Assembly: GCA_032768795.1 (NCBI GenBank)
Contig: CP136492.1
Location: forward strand, 2,232,001-2,296,000
Reading direction: 5' to 3'
Length of the DNA: 64,000 nt
Source of the DNA: Tremella fuciformis
Taxonomy: Eukaryota > Basidiomycota > Tremellomycetes > Tremellales > Tremellaceae
The notes below the pieces were generated by a model, which saw only the letters and a program-made list of their open reading frames with translations, ran no database searches and was not told the DNA's origin. Positions 1-10,427 of the stretch are shown here, piece by piece (position 1 is the first letter of the stretch; each line of letters starts with the position of its first letter). Both the position numbers and the translations under genes were made by a program.

Positions 1-538
1 CAACGGCGTCCTTAGACCGCCTTGTGCCCAGTCCAACGCCACCTCGCCGCCGGTGCTTAAGACCCCAGGCGAGATGGCGCGATCCTTGGGCATTAAGATA
101 CAGTACGAGGGCTCCCATCCGAAGAATGAGACAGGAGAAGACCTCGGCGATCAGGGCCGCCGTCTTAAGGTGTGGGCGGGAGATGAAGCCCGTCCTGGCG
201 TTTGGATAGTGCCCAACGCGGACGACGCGGGTGGCTCTGCCGCCACGGCAGGGACCATTAGAGGCGCCGCGGCGAGGACAACTCTAAGCACGCAGGAGCG
301 ACATTCATCGATGTTGACCCTCATCGACAGGTGGTCACGCAACAAAAACGGAACACCCGGTGCATCGGATCGGGTCGCCACTACCGCCGGCTATGCGATC
401 AAGGCGATGAGCCCAATGGGCTTCCAAGGTGTCCGGACGCTCATGCTGTCCAGAAGGGATGTCTTCGATAGGGAGCTCGAGAAGTGGGAGTCAGCGATGC
501 AGGCTTCGGAAAGCAAGGAGGCTCCATCCGAGCAGTGA
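1..538 (+). CDS. 3' end of an unrecognised gene (partial at window start)
   Basis: An open frame runs from the window edge to TGA at 536-538, about 178 codons, with no start inside it that looks convincing (position 53 is GTG). The encoded tail is polar and basic with one fairly ordered C-terminal stretch (around DRELEKWESAMQ). No signal peptide, membrane segment or catalytic motif is visible and I do not recognise a family. Upstream exons probably lie outside the window. The call rests only on frame length and on coding-like composition, so it could be a chance open frame. Its neighbour on the right, RPL12, is on the other strand, so the two would converge. Confidence 0.4.
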   Translation, partial: NGVLRPPCAQSNATSPPVLKTPGEMARSLGIKIQYEGSHPKNETGEDLGDQGRRLKVWAGDEARPGVWIVPNADDAGGSAATAGTIRGAAARTTLSTQERHSSMLTLIDRWSRNKNGTPGASDRVATTAGYAIKAMSPMGFQGVRTLMLSRRDVFDRELEKWESAMQASESKEAPSEQ

Positions 539-1029
539 GATGGTCAACGCTCATCCCGCTGCTTCGCACCGTAGAATACACCATAAGGCCGCCCATAACA
601 TACTGACCGCACTTGTTCTGTATCTTGTCATCGTCACTTAGCTATGATCATTAGCCTGGTTAAGTATTCTTGTGCATATTGTTTCTTCATGTCCGGTCGA
701 CCAGTGAGAGGACTATGTTTCGGTCCGTCTGATTAATACTATACCCGTGCTTGTTAATCCGGGCCCTTGACTTGAACCTGGCGATATGGAGGTCTTTGAT
801 ATCGAGAGGAGAGCTGAACAGCCCATGTAGCCATTGATGCAAGCACGATTAGTGGACATCGTGACACGCAACCTGAAGAGATGAGGCACGGACTGGCCAA
901 TGTCCTGACCTGGTTTAAGCAGTGAGGTTGACGTACACATCCTGACGAGACGCCAAAGACAGTCTGTCCCGCCGCTCCACAGGAATGACAGATGTGCCAG
1001 CCATGCATGCCCGCCCACGTATCATACAT
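539..1029. other. Convergent intergenic spacer
   Basis: Between the stop of the partial gene and the stop of RPL12. Only short frames on both strands; presumably 3' UTRs and terminators. Nothing else seen. Confidence 0.5.
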
Positions 1030-1994
1030 TTACTCGTCAGGAACCACAATATCCCCCTCGTCAATGGCCTCGATGATGTCGTGCGGCGGCTTGCCGTCGA
1101 CGGTGCAGCCGACCGACTGGGCGGTCCCGAGGATCTCCTTGACGCCACCGGCCAGGTTCTTGGCCAACGATTTGTGTGCCATTTTCCGGGCGATCTGCAA
1201 TCAATCAGTCCCTGCTCGACTCCCCGAACCTGGTGAGAGGACCCACGTTGTAGATCTCGTCGAGGGGAACGTTGCCAGAGTGTTTGATGTTCTTCTCCTT
1301 CTTGCGGTCGCGTGGGGGCTCCTTGAGGGCCTTGATGACGAGCGAGGAGGCGGAGGGGACGACGGAGACGGCCGCTTGACGGTTTTGGATGGTGAGCTGG
1401 ACGGTGACGCGGAGACCCTTCCAGTCGCCGGTCGCCTTGGCGATGTCTTCTCCGACCTTCTTGGGGGACTGGAGTCAGTCCTATTCCAGCTTGCGTCCCA
1501 AGTCTTCCACCATCCCCGTGCTAAAACCCATCGAACCCTTCTTCGAATCTCCTTCAGATGGCAGGATGACCTCTGTTCCATCGAGTTCTCCCTCTGGCAG
1601 TTCTCCAACGTGGACTGCTCGCTCCCGGAATTCCCGCCTGCTTCGTAGCCAAGAAACAGAAAACTCACGAGACCAAGAGGACCGATCTTGGGCGCCAAAG
1701 CCGAAGACGCACCAACCTCACCACCGGTGGCTCGGAGGTAGATGATCTATCGAGCAAAGCAGGTAATCAGATCGCGAGCCGAGCAAGTATCCCCAAATTC
1801 CAATGTTCAAGCATCCATCGGTCCATCGTTCCATCGAGCAGTCAGTTGAGTCGATAGAAGCAAGATCGTGGGACAGAGCGATTGCAGATAGAGGGCGGGG
1901 GGAGAAGCGCAAGAGACACTGCGTCAGCTCGTGGTTCTCTCTCGTGCTGCACCGGGCTGACCTTGATCTCGTTGGGGTCGAGCTTCGGGGCCAT
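1030..1994 (-). CDS. RPL12: 60S ribosomal protein L12 (uL11)
   Basis: Four exons on the minus strand: 1994-1962, 1746-1669, 1468-1247 and 1194-1030. All junctions are phase 0, and they give 165 residues, the usual length of eukaryotic L12. The product starts [11 protein letters not shown] and contains the family blocks [63 protein letters not shown] and the C-terminal [11 protein letters not shown]. It is a cytosolic large-subunit protein at the base of the P stalk, next to the GTPase-associated centre. Introns 1 and 2 (215 and 200 nt) are four times longer than other introns here; intron 3 is 52 nt. The start is the only ATG that gives the conserved N-terminus. RPL15 lies just upstream on the same strand; 1995-2380 is the spacer and probably holds the RPL12 promoter. 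Confidence 0.97.
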
Positions 1995-2380
1995 TTTGAC
2001 GGGTGATGAAGAGGATATCTAGGCTCACTTCGACCTCGAATTCTTCACCTGTAGACTCGCTGGGCCACCAGCCAGGAGCAGCCGGAATTACAATTCACCG
2101 AGCCCAAGATGAATGTGGCAGTCGCGGAGAACGGAAGGAGCGTCGGACTTTAATTCGAACGTGCTCTTAACGCCGACGCTCTCGCCGTTCTACCACCATC
2201 TGCCGTCGACTTGTAAGTAGCAACGACGATCTCGAAGCACAGGACTCTGTGATCCACGCTGTTCTGATCGTAGGACGCATGCATCCTCATGCTCGTATAC
2301 ACACAGCAGCACCCATCCAATCCACCAGTCCAAGCAGCACCGCAACAAGCCCAATGCTGCTCCAGACTCCAAGCTCAAGC

Positions 2381-2557
2381 TTAACGGTATCGGCGGAGAG
2401 AGAGGCTGAGGTCAGCGCCGAGAATACTTGTCTCTGCCCGAAGAAGACTCACGTGTTGTGCTTCCTCCAGGTGGCACGGGCGGGGGTGTGGTTGTACTTG
2501 GATCCCTTGCCGAGACCCCTGTTCTTCTTGCCCTCCGAGGTGAGGCCGCGGGCCTCG

Positions 2558-2592
<35 letters not shown>

Positions 2593-3260
2593 GCGGGGAT
2601 CACGGCGGACAGCCTTGTGGTTCGGGCTGGTGGTCAGTCGAGGACGTCACAAGGGGGAAAGGGGGCTCACTCGACGAGGATGACCTCGTAGTACTTGTAC
2701 ACACCGTCCTGGTTGACCCAGTACGAGTTGAGTCTGGGATCAGTATAAGTCCAAGCACCGTCCATCCCGTGCCAACAGCACAACAGCCTCTCCCGCTACC
2801 CTGCCACCTTCCTTCCCAACCTATTCCTCCTGATGCAATTCCCAGTCTGCAGCACGTTCCTCCAACACCTCGTGGCCACTTCCTGCCTCCTCATCTTGAA
2901 CTGTGAATCCACTCACACCCGCAAGTTGCCGCATCTCCGCCCAACACGTTCCTCAGCAGTCGCCTTCAAGCCGCGCTGGAACTTGAGGTGGTTGACACCC
3001 TGTCGCACCGGCTTGCCGTAGGTCGCACCCTTCGGGACCGGCTTCTTCCTGTTACCCCTGCGCACGCGCACGCGGTAGATGAGGTAGCCCTGCTTGGCCT
3101 TGTAGCCCAGCCGGCGCGCCTTGTCGGGTCGCGAGGGGCGCGAAGCGCGGTGGATGACCGCGAGCTGGCGGTACTCCCAGCATCGCACGCGCGAGACGAA
3201 CTGGAGTACGTCCGACTGCTTTTTCGTGTAGAGCTCGGTGAGGTACTTGTAGGCACCCAT
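2381..3260 (-). CDS. RPL15: 60S ribosomal protein L15 (eL15)
   Basis: Four exons on the minus strand: 3260-2917, 2733-2671, 2626-2453 and 2405-2381. The total is 606 nt, 201 residues against about 204 for yeast L15. The start [11 protein letters not shown], the core [48 protein letters not shown], and the end HNTLSLRRYR are diagnostic. Cytosolic, basic, rRNA-binding large-subunit protein. The last exon is only 25 nt and encodes the final eight residues plus TAA. Intron 1 is 183 nt, long for this locus; the others are 44 and 47 nt. The ATG at 3260 directly follows an AG, so a 5' UTR intron is possible, but the protein start is fixed by homology. Confidence 0.97.
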
Positions 3261-3848
3261 CTGCGCTGTCAGCTGGTGTGTCGGGCTGGCTGGCGATGGA
3301 CCCGGGGAGGGCTGACCTTGGCGAGACCGAGCTGGAGAGTCTTGAAGTCTAGTCAAATCTCTTCACCTCAAAGCAGTAGCTTAGCCACGGCCCAGCCAGC
3401 CAGGCGGACAAAGATCATATCGCCGAAGCGCCGATCGCCTTTGGGAAAATGGCGCTTCCCCAGCTGTCGGAGATATGATATGCGTTTCATTATCGCCGAT
3501 AGCTCGAATCAGCTTTGCTTGGTTCTCAAGGTGACGTTCTTTCATGTGCATGACAATCACGCATGACCTGCTTCGTTGCGGATCTCGAGGAGTCTCATAT
3601 GTGGCGACGAGCACGCGCAGCTCGCTCCCAGCCGTCCCAACCCACATCTGACAGGTCTCGCTCTCAGTGGACCAGCAGGATTAACCTGACGCCCGTCTCT
3701 CAGAGACGACGGAGCAAGTGTCACCGAAGAAGATCGCTGACCTGGTCGTCAAGCAGGCAGAACGACCTCCACCACCTCAATAACATATAAGACTGAACAT
3801 CTCGCTGCTCACTGATGGTAAAATCAGCCTCACACTGTCATTCCAGCC
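3261..3848. other. Divergent promoter region RPL15 / BTB gene
   Basis: 588 bp between divergently transcribed starts. Contains the RPL15 upstream region and the BTB gene upstream region; the frames seen here on either strand look like chance frames. No clear TATA or known ribosomal-protein box was identified by eye. Confidence 0.4.
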
Positions 3849-4628
3849 ATGAGCAGCAGCACCATCGATGTCAACGCAACAGTCAAGCTGATCTCGACCG
3901 ACAACCAAGAAATGTACTTCGAGATATACCACCTACTATCAGCCAGGCAAGCTTCCTCATTCCCCCTTTGGCGAGCTGAACCATCCAGTGCCGTTTTCCG
4001 GAACCTCTTGCCCTCCTGCCAGGCCCCGCTCGACTTACGATTCACCGACGCGACCATCGAAGATGGTATGGTCCTCCACCTTTTCCGCGGGCAAATCTAT
4101 GGCTACCTCATGCCCGGCGCCGATACCGTTAGTTTGACTGCTCTGGATCGCCTGATGGGTTTCCTTCGCAAGTACGAATGCCAGTCAATGATCCGCGCAC
4201 TCCTTCTCGACCTCCGTTCGTACCTCCCACGCGGCCAAGACGTGCCGGGGTCAAAGCATGAAGCTGCGCCCATCGAGGTATTCACGCTGGCTGCGGTTTT
4301 CGCATCGGTACCGATTTGCGCCGACATACTTGCCGCGTGCCCACCCGGCGGAGAGAAGCAATGGGAATGCCTCGACACGCGCTTCATGCCCGTCGAGACC
4401 TTCGAGCGCCTCCCGGCGCGATTTGCATGGGGGCTGATGCGGTCTATGGACGGTAGTCAGCCGATGAACAGTGCGATGTCGTGGCGGAAGGCTGCGAGGG
4501 TGTTCCGCGAACTGATGTCGGAGAACGGGAGCGCGAATGCGGGCAAATGTGAGGACACGGCTGCAGCCAGGGTCAAGGCGAGATCGGATCGCAAGGCGAA
4601 GCTCTCGTCTTGTCCATACCCCCGCTGA
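3849..4628 (+). CDS. BTB/POZ-domain protein with a GC-AG intron
   Basis: Start ATG 3849, stop TGA 4626-4628. The frame is open throughout (259 codons), but residues around 37-50 interrupt a BTB core. Removing 3947-3988, 42 nt starting GCAAGC with a CTGAAC branch site and a CCAG acceptor, restores the typical BTB run YHLLSASAVFRNLL and leaves 245 residues. BTB features: beta strand VKLISTD, EMYFEIYHLLSASAVFRNLL, then the TIEDGMVLHLFRGQIYG and ALDRLMGFLRKYECQSMIRALLLDLRS helices. BTB proteins dimerise and often feed substrates to cullin-3 ligases; this one has no visible partner domain. The intron is a multiple of three, so either form can be translated. A degenerate duplicate of its 3' end follows at about 5140-5320. 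Confidence 0.75.
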   Translation: MSSSTIDVNATVKLISTDNQEMYFEIYHLLSARQASSFPLWRAEPSSAVFRNLLPSCQAPLDLRFTDATIEDGMVLHLFRGQIYGYLMPGADTVSLTALDRLMGFLRKYECQSMIRALLLDLRSYLPRGQDVPGSKHEAAPIEVFTLAAVFASVPICADILAACPPGGEKQWECLDTRFMPVETFERLPARFAWGLMRSMDGSQPMNSAMSWRKAARVFRELMSENGSANAGKCEDTAAARVKARSDRKAKLSSCPYPR

Positions 4629-5425
4629 TACGGCGAACATGCAATGCATTGCTCGCTTGCTCGGCCTCCTGGGCTTGTACCAGCAACGAGAGCGAACGGC
4701 AACCCCACGTTGGCGCACCAGTCAGGCTGATCCACTAACGACCGATAAAGCACATTCCACCTTCACCACTTCTCAAGCTGATCGAGCTGGATACGGCTCG
4801 TCGCTCCGACCGTCGGACGACGGAACCCTGCACCACCAATAGGTGTGCGAAGCCGTCATTCGCGCCCCGTTTGACAGGGAGGAAAGGGCCTCCCAGACCC
4901 TGTGTCCGTCTCTGTGGACCCTTCGAATAGTTCCTGCGAAATCGCGTCGCGCCCCGTGTTCGAGTGAGAGAGGGCCCGAATAGCAACTTAGGCGTTTCCA
5001 CGAGCGGGATGCGGCTTTTTCAGTTTTGGCCGGACTCGACCTCGAATACCAATTGAGGCTTACGAGCACCTATCTGTGTTATGCTCCAGGGTGCTGGTGG
5101 GGGCTATGCATACTGAGAGACAACACAGACAGTTGACCGATCGGAGACGTGGCGGAGGTGTTTCGCGATATGGGAGATGAGGAGCGCGATGCTGGGCAGA
5201 TGTGGGGATACCTCTGCAGCTACGGCGCAAGGCGAAGCTTTCGACCTGTCCATGACCTCGATGATACGGTGAATGCTTCTGAATATGCAATACATTGCTC
5301 GCGAGCTGTATCTGTATGTAATATGGTCCGCCATGTCCGGCGATGCTTTTGATGTGGTGTATATGGGTATTCGTAACAAGTCGTGTCATAACTACACTCC
5401 CTCTCCTAGATTTCCAATCTCAGGT
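4629..5425. other. Intergenic region with a relic of the BTB gene tail
   Basis: No convincing gene. The right half contains the degraded duplicate described separately; the left half holds only short frames on both strands. Confidence 0.5.
5140..5320 (+). pseudogene. Decayed duplicate of the 3' end of the BTB gene
   Basis: Aligning by eye with 4495-4660 shows the same order of words: GGTGTTcCGCGA, GGAGCGCGA, GCAAGGCGAAGCT, TTGTCCAT / CTGTCCAT, GATACGG, ATGCAAT-CATTGCTCGC. Many substitutions and small indels break the frame. It is a remnant of a second BTB copy or of a local duplication. Confidence 0.6.
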
Positions 5426-7712
5426 CTACCGCTTCCGCTCCAGCTCCGCCAGCGGGGCATGGTACGGCGGGCCCGCCTGGCCATTCGCGCCCTGCGCGTT
5501 CAGCGCCTGCTGCGAGCGACTCTTCTCGTGGTCAAAGTATCGCTGCGTCTTGGCGGCCATGACATCATCGTCGTCCATCGCCTCGCCATGGTGGTCCTTC
5601 TCCTCGGTACGGCTCGCCTGCATCTGCTCGTACAGCGCGCGCAGCTCCTTGACGCGGCTGAGGCGGTCGAGCTCGGGGTCGTAGGCCTTGTGGCGGCCGA
5701 GCACGAAACGCTCGTACCATGAGAGGTGGCGCGGGTGCACGGCGATACCGTGATAGTCGCCCGCGCGGCCCTCGCGCACGTACTCCCAGTACCGGTCCTG
5801 CTCCTTGAGGTCGAGGCCGGTTGTGTCGGGGATGAAGGCCTGGGTGAGGATCCAGCCGGCAAAGCCGAACCAGCAGACGATCCAGAAGCGCGTGCGGCCG
5901 CCGTAGTAGTTGTAGATGATGGCGGGGACGAGGGCGCCGAGCTTGCCGGACGCGGCGGAGAGGCCGTGCGCGGTGGCGCGCACAGAGATGGGGTACACTT
6001 CGGCCGCGAGCAAAAAGGTGGTGCAGCTGCACGTAAGCCTAAATCTAGGAAACTAGCGGTGGATGGGGGGACGCACTTGGGGCCGAATTGCTGGAAGAAG
6101 GACGAGAGGAAATAGATGGCTTGGAAGCCCTTGACGTGCGCCTTGCTCTCGAGCTGGCTGTACCAGACTGCCTGTCAGCTGCGAGCCATTGGGTGAGGGA
6201 GGGGGGCTCACTGGCCGGGAGCAGGAAGAGGATGGCATCGGCCAAGAAGCCGACTGTCTGCATGCGCTTGCGTCCGTAGAACTTGTGGTCGATGAGGAGG
6301 GCAGCGAGATAATACCCGACCAGCTCAACGCCGACGTTGAGCAAGTTCCATAGCCAGCCGGACATGACGTTACTCGACGCGGCGGGGTCGATGATCTTGA
6401 TGAAGCTGCTGGCGAAGAGCTTGTTGCCGTAAAAGAGGAAGTCGTTGCAGAACCAGCCGCTGGTGGTGCCAATCAGCCGGCCGAGGAAGTGCGTCGCGAC
6501 GAGCTTGAGCGAGTGGGCGTCGTAGCCCGACTGGTTGACGCGCGCGTTCTTCTTGGAGCGCTGCAGCGCGCTGGACGAGTAGACCTTTTTGTAGTATCGG
6601 AAGTAGGCGAGCCACAGCGTCATGAGCGCCATGATACCGAACGACACGCGGAACGTCCACTGCGTCGACTTTTTGGTGTAGGGCGGGTTGCCGGTGCCGT
6701 GGAAGATGAGGAGCAGGATGATGAGCAGGCCCTGGTTGAAGAACTGACCCCAGCCTGGTACGTCAGCAGTGCACGCGCGATGTTGGGAAGAGGTGGGTGC
6801 GCACCCTGCATGAGGAAGGCGAGCACGACGTTGCGCCCGCGGTGCAGCTTGTCGTCGGTCTGCGAGTTGGTGACGGCCTTGCTCTCCATGGCTGTTGTGG
6901 ACGTCATCGGGTACTCGCCGCCCACACCGATACCGTAGAAGAACTGCGCCCAGCCGTAGCAGATGACCCAGCCGTTCAGGGTAGTACCCCACGAGGCAGT
7001 CAGCATGACCAGGCCAACTACCCATCAGCGAGACTCTAGATTGCGATGCTGCGTGCAACTGACGGGTCATGATCAGCGCATCCTGGACCAAACCGAATCG
7101 CCGACCTATCCAGTCGCCCTCGAATCCGACAAGGACTTGGCCGACGATGATGCCGATGATCTGGAGGTAGGTGACCGCTGCGACCCAGTTGGCGTCGCAC
7201 TCTGTGTACTTGGACCAGCACGCGGGCCACACGGCAGAGTAGAGGGCAGTGAGGTTACCTATCGAGAACAGGCTGCCGCGTCAGCCCATACCACATGAGA
7301 CGAGCCGAGGACCGACGTGTATCCCTCGGTGAAGAGACCGAAACCGCCAATGACATAGCGCTTGCAGTATGCCGTCAAGGGCGACAACGGGTCGCGCTTG
7401 AACATGCCGCCGACGTGGAAGAGCTCGCGCTTGGCCTCGGCGTTGGCCTGGGTGTTGACCCATCGCTGACGCTCCCTAAATGGCAGGTCGGCCTGGAGTC
7501 AGTGACCAGTCCGGGAAGAGGGGTGAGGGGAGGGGACACACCCAGTAGATGCCCTCGGGGGTGTGCGAGTCGTCGGGCGCCATCTCGTGGAAGAGAGGGT
7601 GGCCGCTGTTGAACTTGCCCTGGCTCAGATCCGAGTCTTGCCTCTCGAACCCGCCATTGGCCGCGTTGGTGACCGTGTCGGCGATCGACTGGACATCGTT
7701 GGGGAATGACAT
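5426..7712 (-). CDS. MFS phosphate:H+ symporter family permease (Pho84/Git1-like)
   Basis: Seven exons: 7712-7542, 7492-7317, 7272-7064, 7017-6805, 6754-6212, 6167-6077 and 6026-5426. All phases close and give 667 residues. The conserved MFS blocks appear in order: GDWIGRRFGLVQDALIM (loop 2-3), FFYGIGVGGEYPMTS (TM4), LHRGRNVVLAFLMQGWGQFFNQG, WRVSF-like WTFRVSFGIMALMTLWLAYFRYY, the central loop, WFCNDFLFYGNKLF, FLSSFFQQFGPN, and AEVYPISVRATAHGLSAASGKLGALVP (TM11). The last is typical of the PHS family (TC 2.A.1.9), which imports phosphate or glycerophosphoinositol across the plasma membrane. GGEYP instead of the GGDYP of Pho84 leans towards the Git1 side. The long cytosolic C-tail (about 120 residues) is charged. 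An in-frame GTG lies at 7763, but the first ATG at 7712 was chosen. CACGTG sites upstream fit Pho4-type control. Confidence 0.88.
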
Positions 7713-8162
7713 GGCGTCGGTGGCGCTGGCGCTGGTCGTGTGACTCGAGTGGTAGTTGGTCACGCGAGCAGGCGGGTGCTCGTCGACACCACAAGAGAGG
7801 GATGGTCGAGGATGGAAGAAGAGGGAGGAGGGTGGAAGGGGAGGAGGCTATATAGGATCGAGGGGGCAGAGAAGGGGTGAGACTTGCGTAGGCGAGAATG
7901 AGATGGTGGAGTCACGTCTCTCTCGAAAGATTTCGTCAGTCCAAAATAAACGATCAGTAGCTAAGCACCAGGCCAGACACGGAGATCCTCCACATGCTTG
8001 CATCTCCCCGCAGCCCCACTACACCTCACGCTGCAAGAGAGACAGCAGTTGCAGCATTCCAGAGCCATCGCTCCAAACGAAAAAAAGCGACAAACGTGTG
8101 TCGATCCTCGTCCAATCATTATAAAGTTGCCGGTTCCGGTTCAGGGCAAGGCCCTGACTCGC

Positions 8163-8168
8163 CACGTG
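8163..8168. promoter_or_regulatory. CACGTG E-box upstream of the phosphate-type permease
   Basis: CACGTG within GCCACGTGCC, about 450 bp upstream of the permease ATG. It matches the bHLH (Pho4-type) core; binding is inferred from the downstream gene only. Confidence 0.35.
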
Positions 8169-8410
8169 CCATACCCTGAGAAATGCCGAGACGCGCCGAG
8201 GTGACCGATGCTGTCGGACGCCCATGACCATTCCATAAGCTTCTCGCCTTGCAGGTTGATGGTCATTGTGCTCAGTGTATAGTTCGCAGAAGACGACTAT
8301 GACATAAGTTACTCCGTCGGCGACGCCAACAACCTGACTCTTGCCGCGGCGATGACGTCGATACCTTCTCCCGACAACGAACAACCGACTTGGCCAGCAC
8401 GAGAATAGAT

Positions 8411-8420
8411 CACACGTGTG
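8411..8420. promoter_or_regulatory. Second E-box, inside a 10-bp palindrome CACACGTGTG
   Basis: Perfect palindrome CACACGTGTG containing CACGTG, about 700 bp upstream of the permease start. Seen directly; regulatory role inferred. Confidence 0.35.
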
Positions 8421-9924
8421 GCGGGCAGATGGACATGGTGTCTGACAGCTGGCTGCGCGACTCGTTCTCCCTCCACAGATGGACGTCGTCGTCGTCGCTG
8501 CAGCAAGTCAAGATGCAGACAACAGACAAACGTGTCAACCTTGCTTCTCCGTCGATCTTGTGCAGTCTCAATATAGATCGATCTCGCCGCTGCACCAGTG
8601 CTCCGGAACGCACGTTGAATACTGTCGATACTGTGACAGGACGCTCACATCGTGTCTGTGACCTGTATCCTGCTGTCTTGTCTGACACAGACGTCATGGC
8701 GTCACGGTCGCTCGTTCACAGGCCATCCGAGTGATAACGAGCAGCTGCAGGTGTTTGAAGTCGACGATGCCTACTCCTGCACAAGGAACGCCACGTCACG
8801 CTCACATTCCCGTTTTCGGTGCAATCCATCGTCTAATCACGAGGTCGACAGGCCGCTGCGACCGCAAGGTATGATGCAGCGGCGGAAGATCTACGACAAC
8901 GAAGCTTCTCCGGAGGCAACCACATCAGTCACGAGTCAGCTCACGGGATGAGCATGGGTTGACCTGCACCGTCATGTTGACGATGGTGTTTGTGGCGTTG
9001 CGGAAGGCGAGGCTAGGTAAGGGTGGGCGAGCTTGCGGCTACAGGTCGAGAAAGGGGTGGGGAGGGCCAACTTCACGCAACATCGCCGGGTATCCGTTGT
9101 ACACATCACAGGCGGTATTTGAGAAACTCGACGAGCCCGCCGAAGTGCAAGACGAACGGGATGGATTGGTTCCCCAAGCTGGCGTCGACCAGCCTCGGTC
9201 TGAGGGCAAGGGTATGCTCGTGGAAGCGATGCTCAACGAGGCTGAGACGTATCCCCGCTTGGCAACACTGTTGCGCAGAATAGCGGCCTCGACCGGCCGC
9301 CATGAGACTGAGCACCGAATGCTCAATCCCCACAACCCGGTCACAAAACAGCACTCGAAAAGAGTTCGGCGGACCCCTTCTCATCAGCGACGAAGACTGT
9401 GGCACAGCACCCAAAACCGGAGGGCCAGGCGCCGTATTGGCGACCCTGGGCTGTTTGCCGATGAGGGGCCTTGGTCGCTAAGGGTCCACGAAGGGCGACC
9501 GAGGACGAGAAATTTGGGGCGCGCGCGTCTGCCTTGGCAGAGTCTGACCGCAAGATTCTCACATTGGGTTGAGATGACGCGACGACGCTCAATCGATCAA
9601 GGACGGCAAAACCCACGCCTCCCGAATATGCAGCTCCGAAGTGAGTTCCTATCCGTACTTGGCGAGGCACATGGCGAACGGCAGGGGAACTTATCGACAC
9701 GGACCTCGCAGTTGTCTGGTCGCGCGCGTGATCGTCGCGTCGAAAAGCCATCGGCACAATGGCTGACTGGCGACGAGGAGGGCTCAAAGAGAGGAACCTC
9801 ACAATGTCTTCGTGCACGGACGCGTCGGCAGAGATTCAACACCTGACGGAGGCTCATCATGAGCCGGAGAGGCCAATGGGAATCATGAGTCAGTGTTCGC
9901 CAACGACTCCGTCCACCACTTCAT

Positions 9925-10078
9925 TGTTGAACAATAGGCCCCGAGACGCCCATAAGGTCAGAATTGCCTCTTTCGGCCAAATGAGTAACCTTATGTAGAT
10001 GGCTTGACAGAGAGACCGCTCTTATATATGTAGAACTGCAGAGAGGGACGAATGCATAGCTCTCATCGTTGTGTAACA
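9925..10078 (+). repeat. 5' LTR of the copia element
   Basis: 154 bp, TGTTGA...TAACA, identical by eye to the 3' LTR. A TATA-like TTATATAT lies at about 10022-10029. Confidence 0.97.
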
Positions 10079-10089
10079 GATTAAAAGTC
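10077..10089 (+). other. Putative primer-binding site, complementary to a tRNA-Lys(UUU) anticodon arm
   Basis: The last two LTR bases plus the next eleven read CAGATTAAAAGTC. The reverse complement, GACTTTTAATCTG, has the form of a Lys(UUU) anticodon stem-loop (loop CTTTTAA). Copia-type elements are known to use internal half-tRNA primers; no TGG site for a tRNA 3' end is present. Confidence 0.55.
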
Positions 10090-10427
10090 CCAAGTCTCAG
10101 CCCGAGACTGCAGAAGAGCATACAGGCTGTCTACCGAGCTGTCGCCGCCGCCGCAGACGCTCTAGACACCGCCACAAACCGAGCCGTCGCCGTCTACCGT
10201 CGCGGACGCTCGAGGAAGTTCCTAGCCGTCAGAGAAGGCTAGAGGGAGAACTAGGACACGAGAATACCTCGTAAGCACACAGGGAGAGCGTCGGGCCTAG
10301 TAACAGGCGCTCTATCGCGAAAGTCGTCCCCTGCGAGGTATCGTTCCGCTGACGCACACTCTGCCGTCAACCGTCATTACAGCACCCCCGCGTGTGCACA
10401 GACCATCCTCTACATACCTTTATCGTC

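Larger units (their letters stand above)
7713..9919. other. Long intergenic region, possible unrecognised gene
   Basis: 2.2 kb without a gene I can support. The 5' part is the permease upstream region. An open frame at 8959-9846 on the plus strand (295 codons from ATG or less) is rich in Arg, lacks domains and is mirrored by minus-strand frames of similar quality, so I do not call it. The copia element is inserted at the right edge. Confidence 0.4.

Noticed and set aside
1747..1961. A box C/D snoRNA in RPL12 intron 1
   Set aside because: ATGGA/CTGA-like words occur, but no properly spaced C and D boxes with a closing stem could be drawn.
8959..9846. A 295-codon plus-strand gene
   Set aside because: Arg-rich, no domain, comparable open frames on the minus strand at the same place; probably a chance frame in GC-rich DNA.
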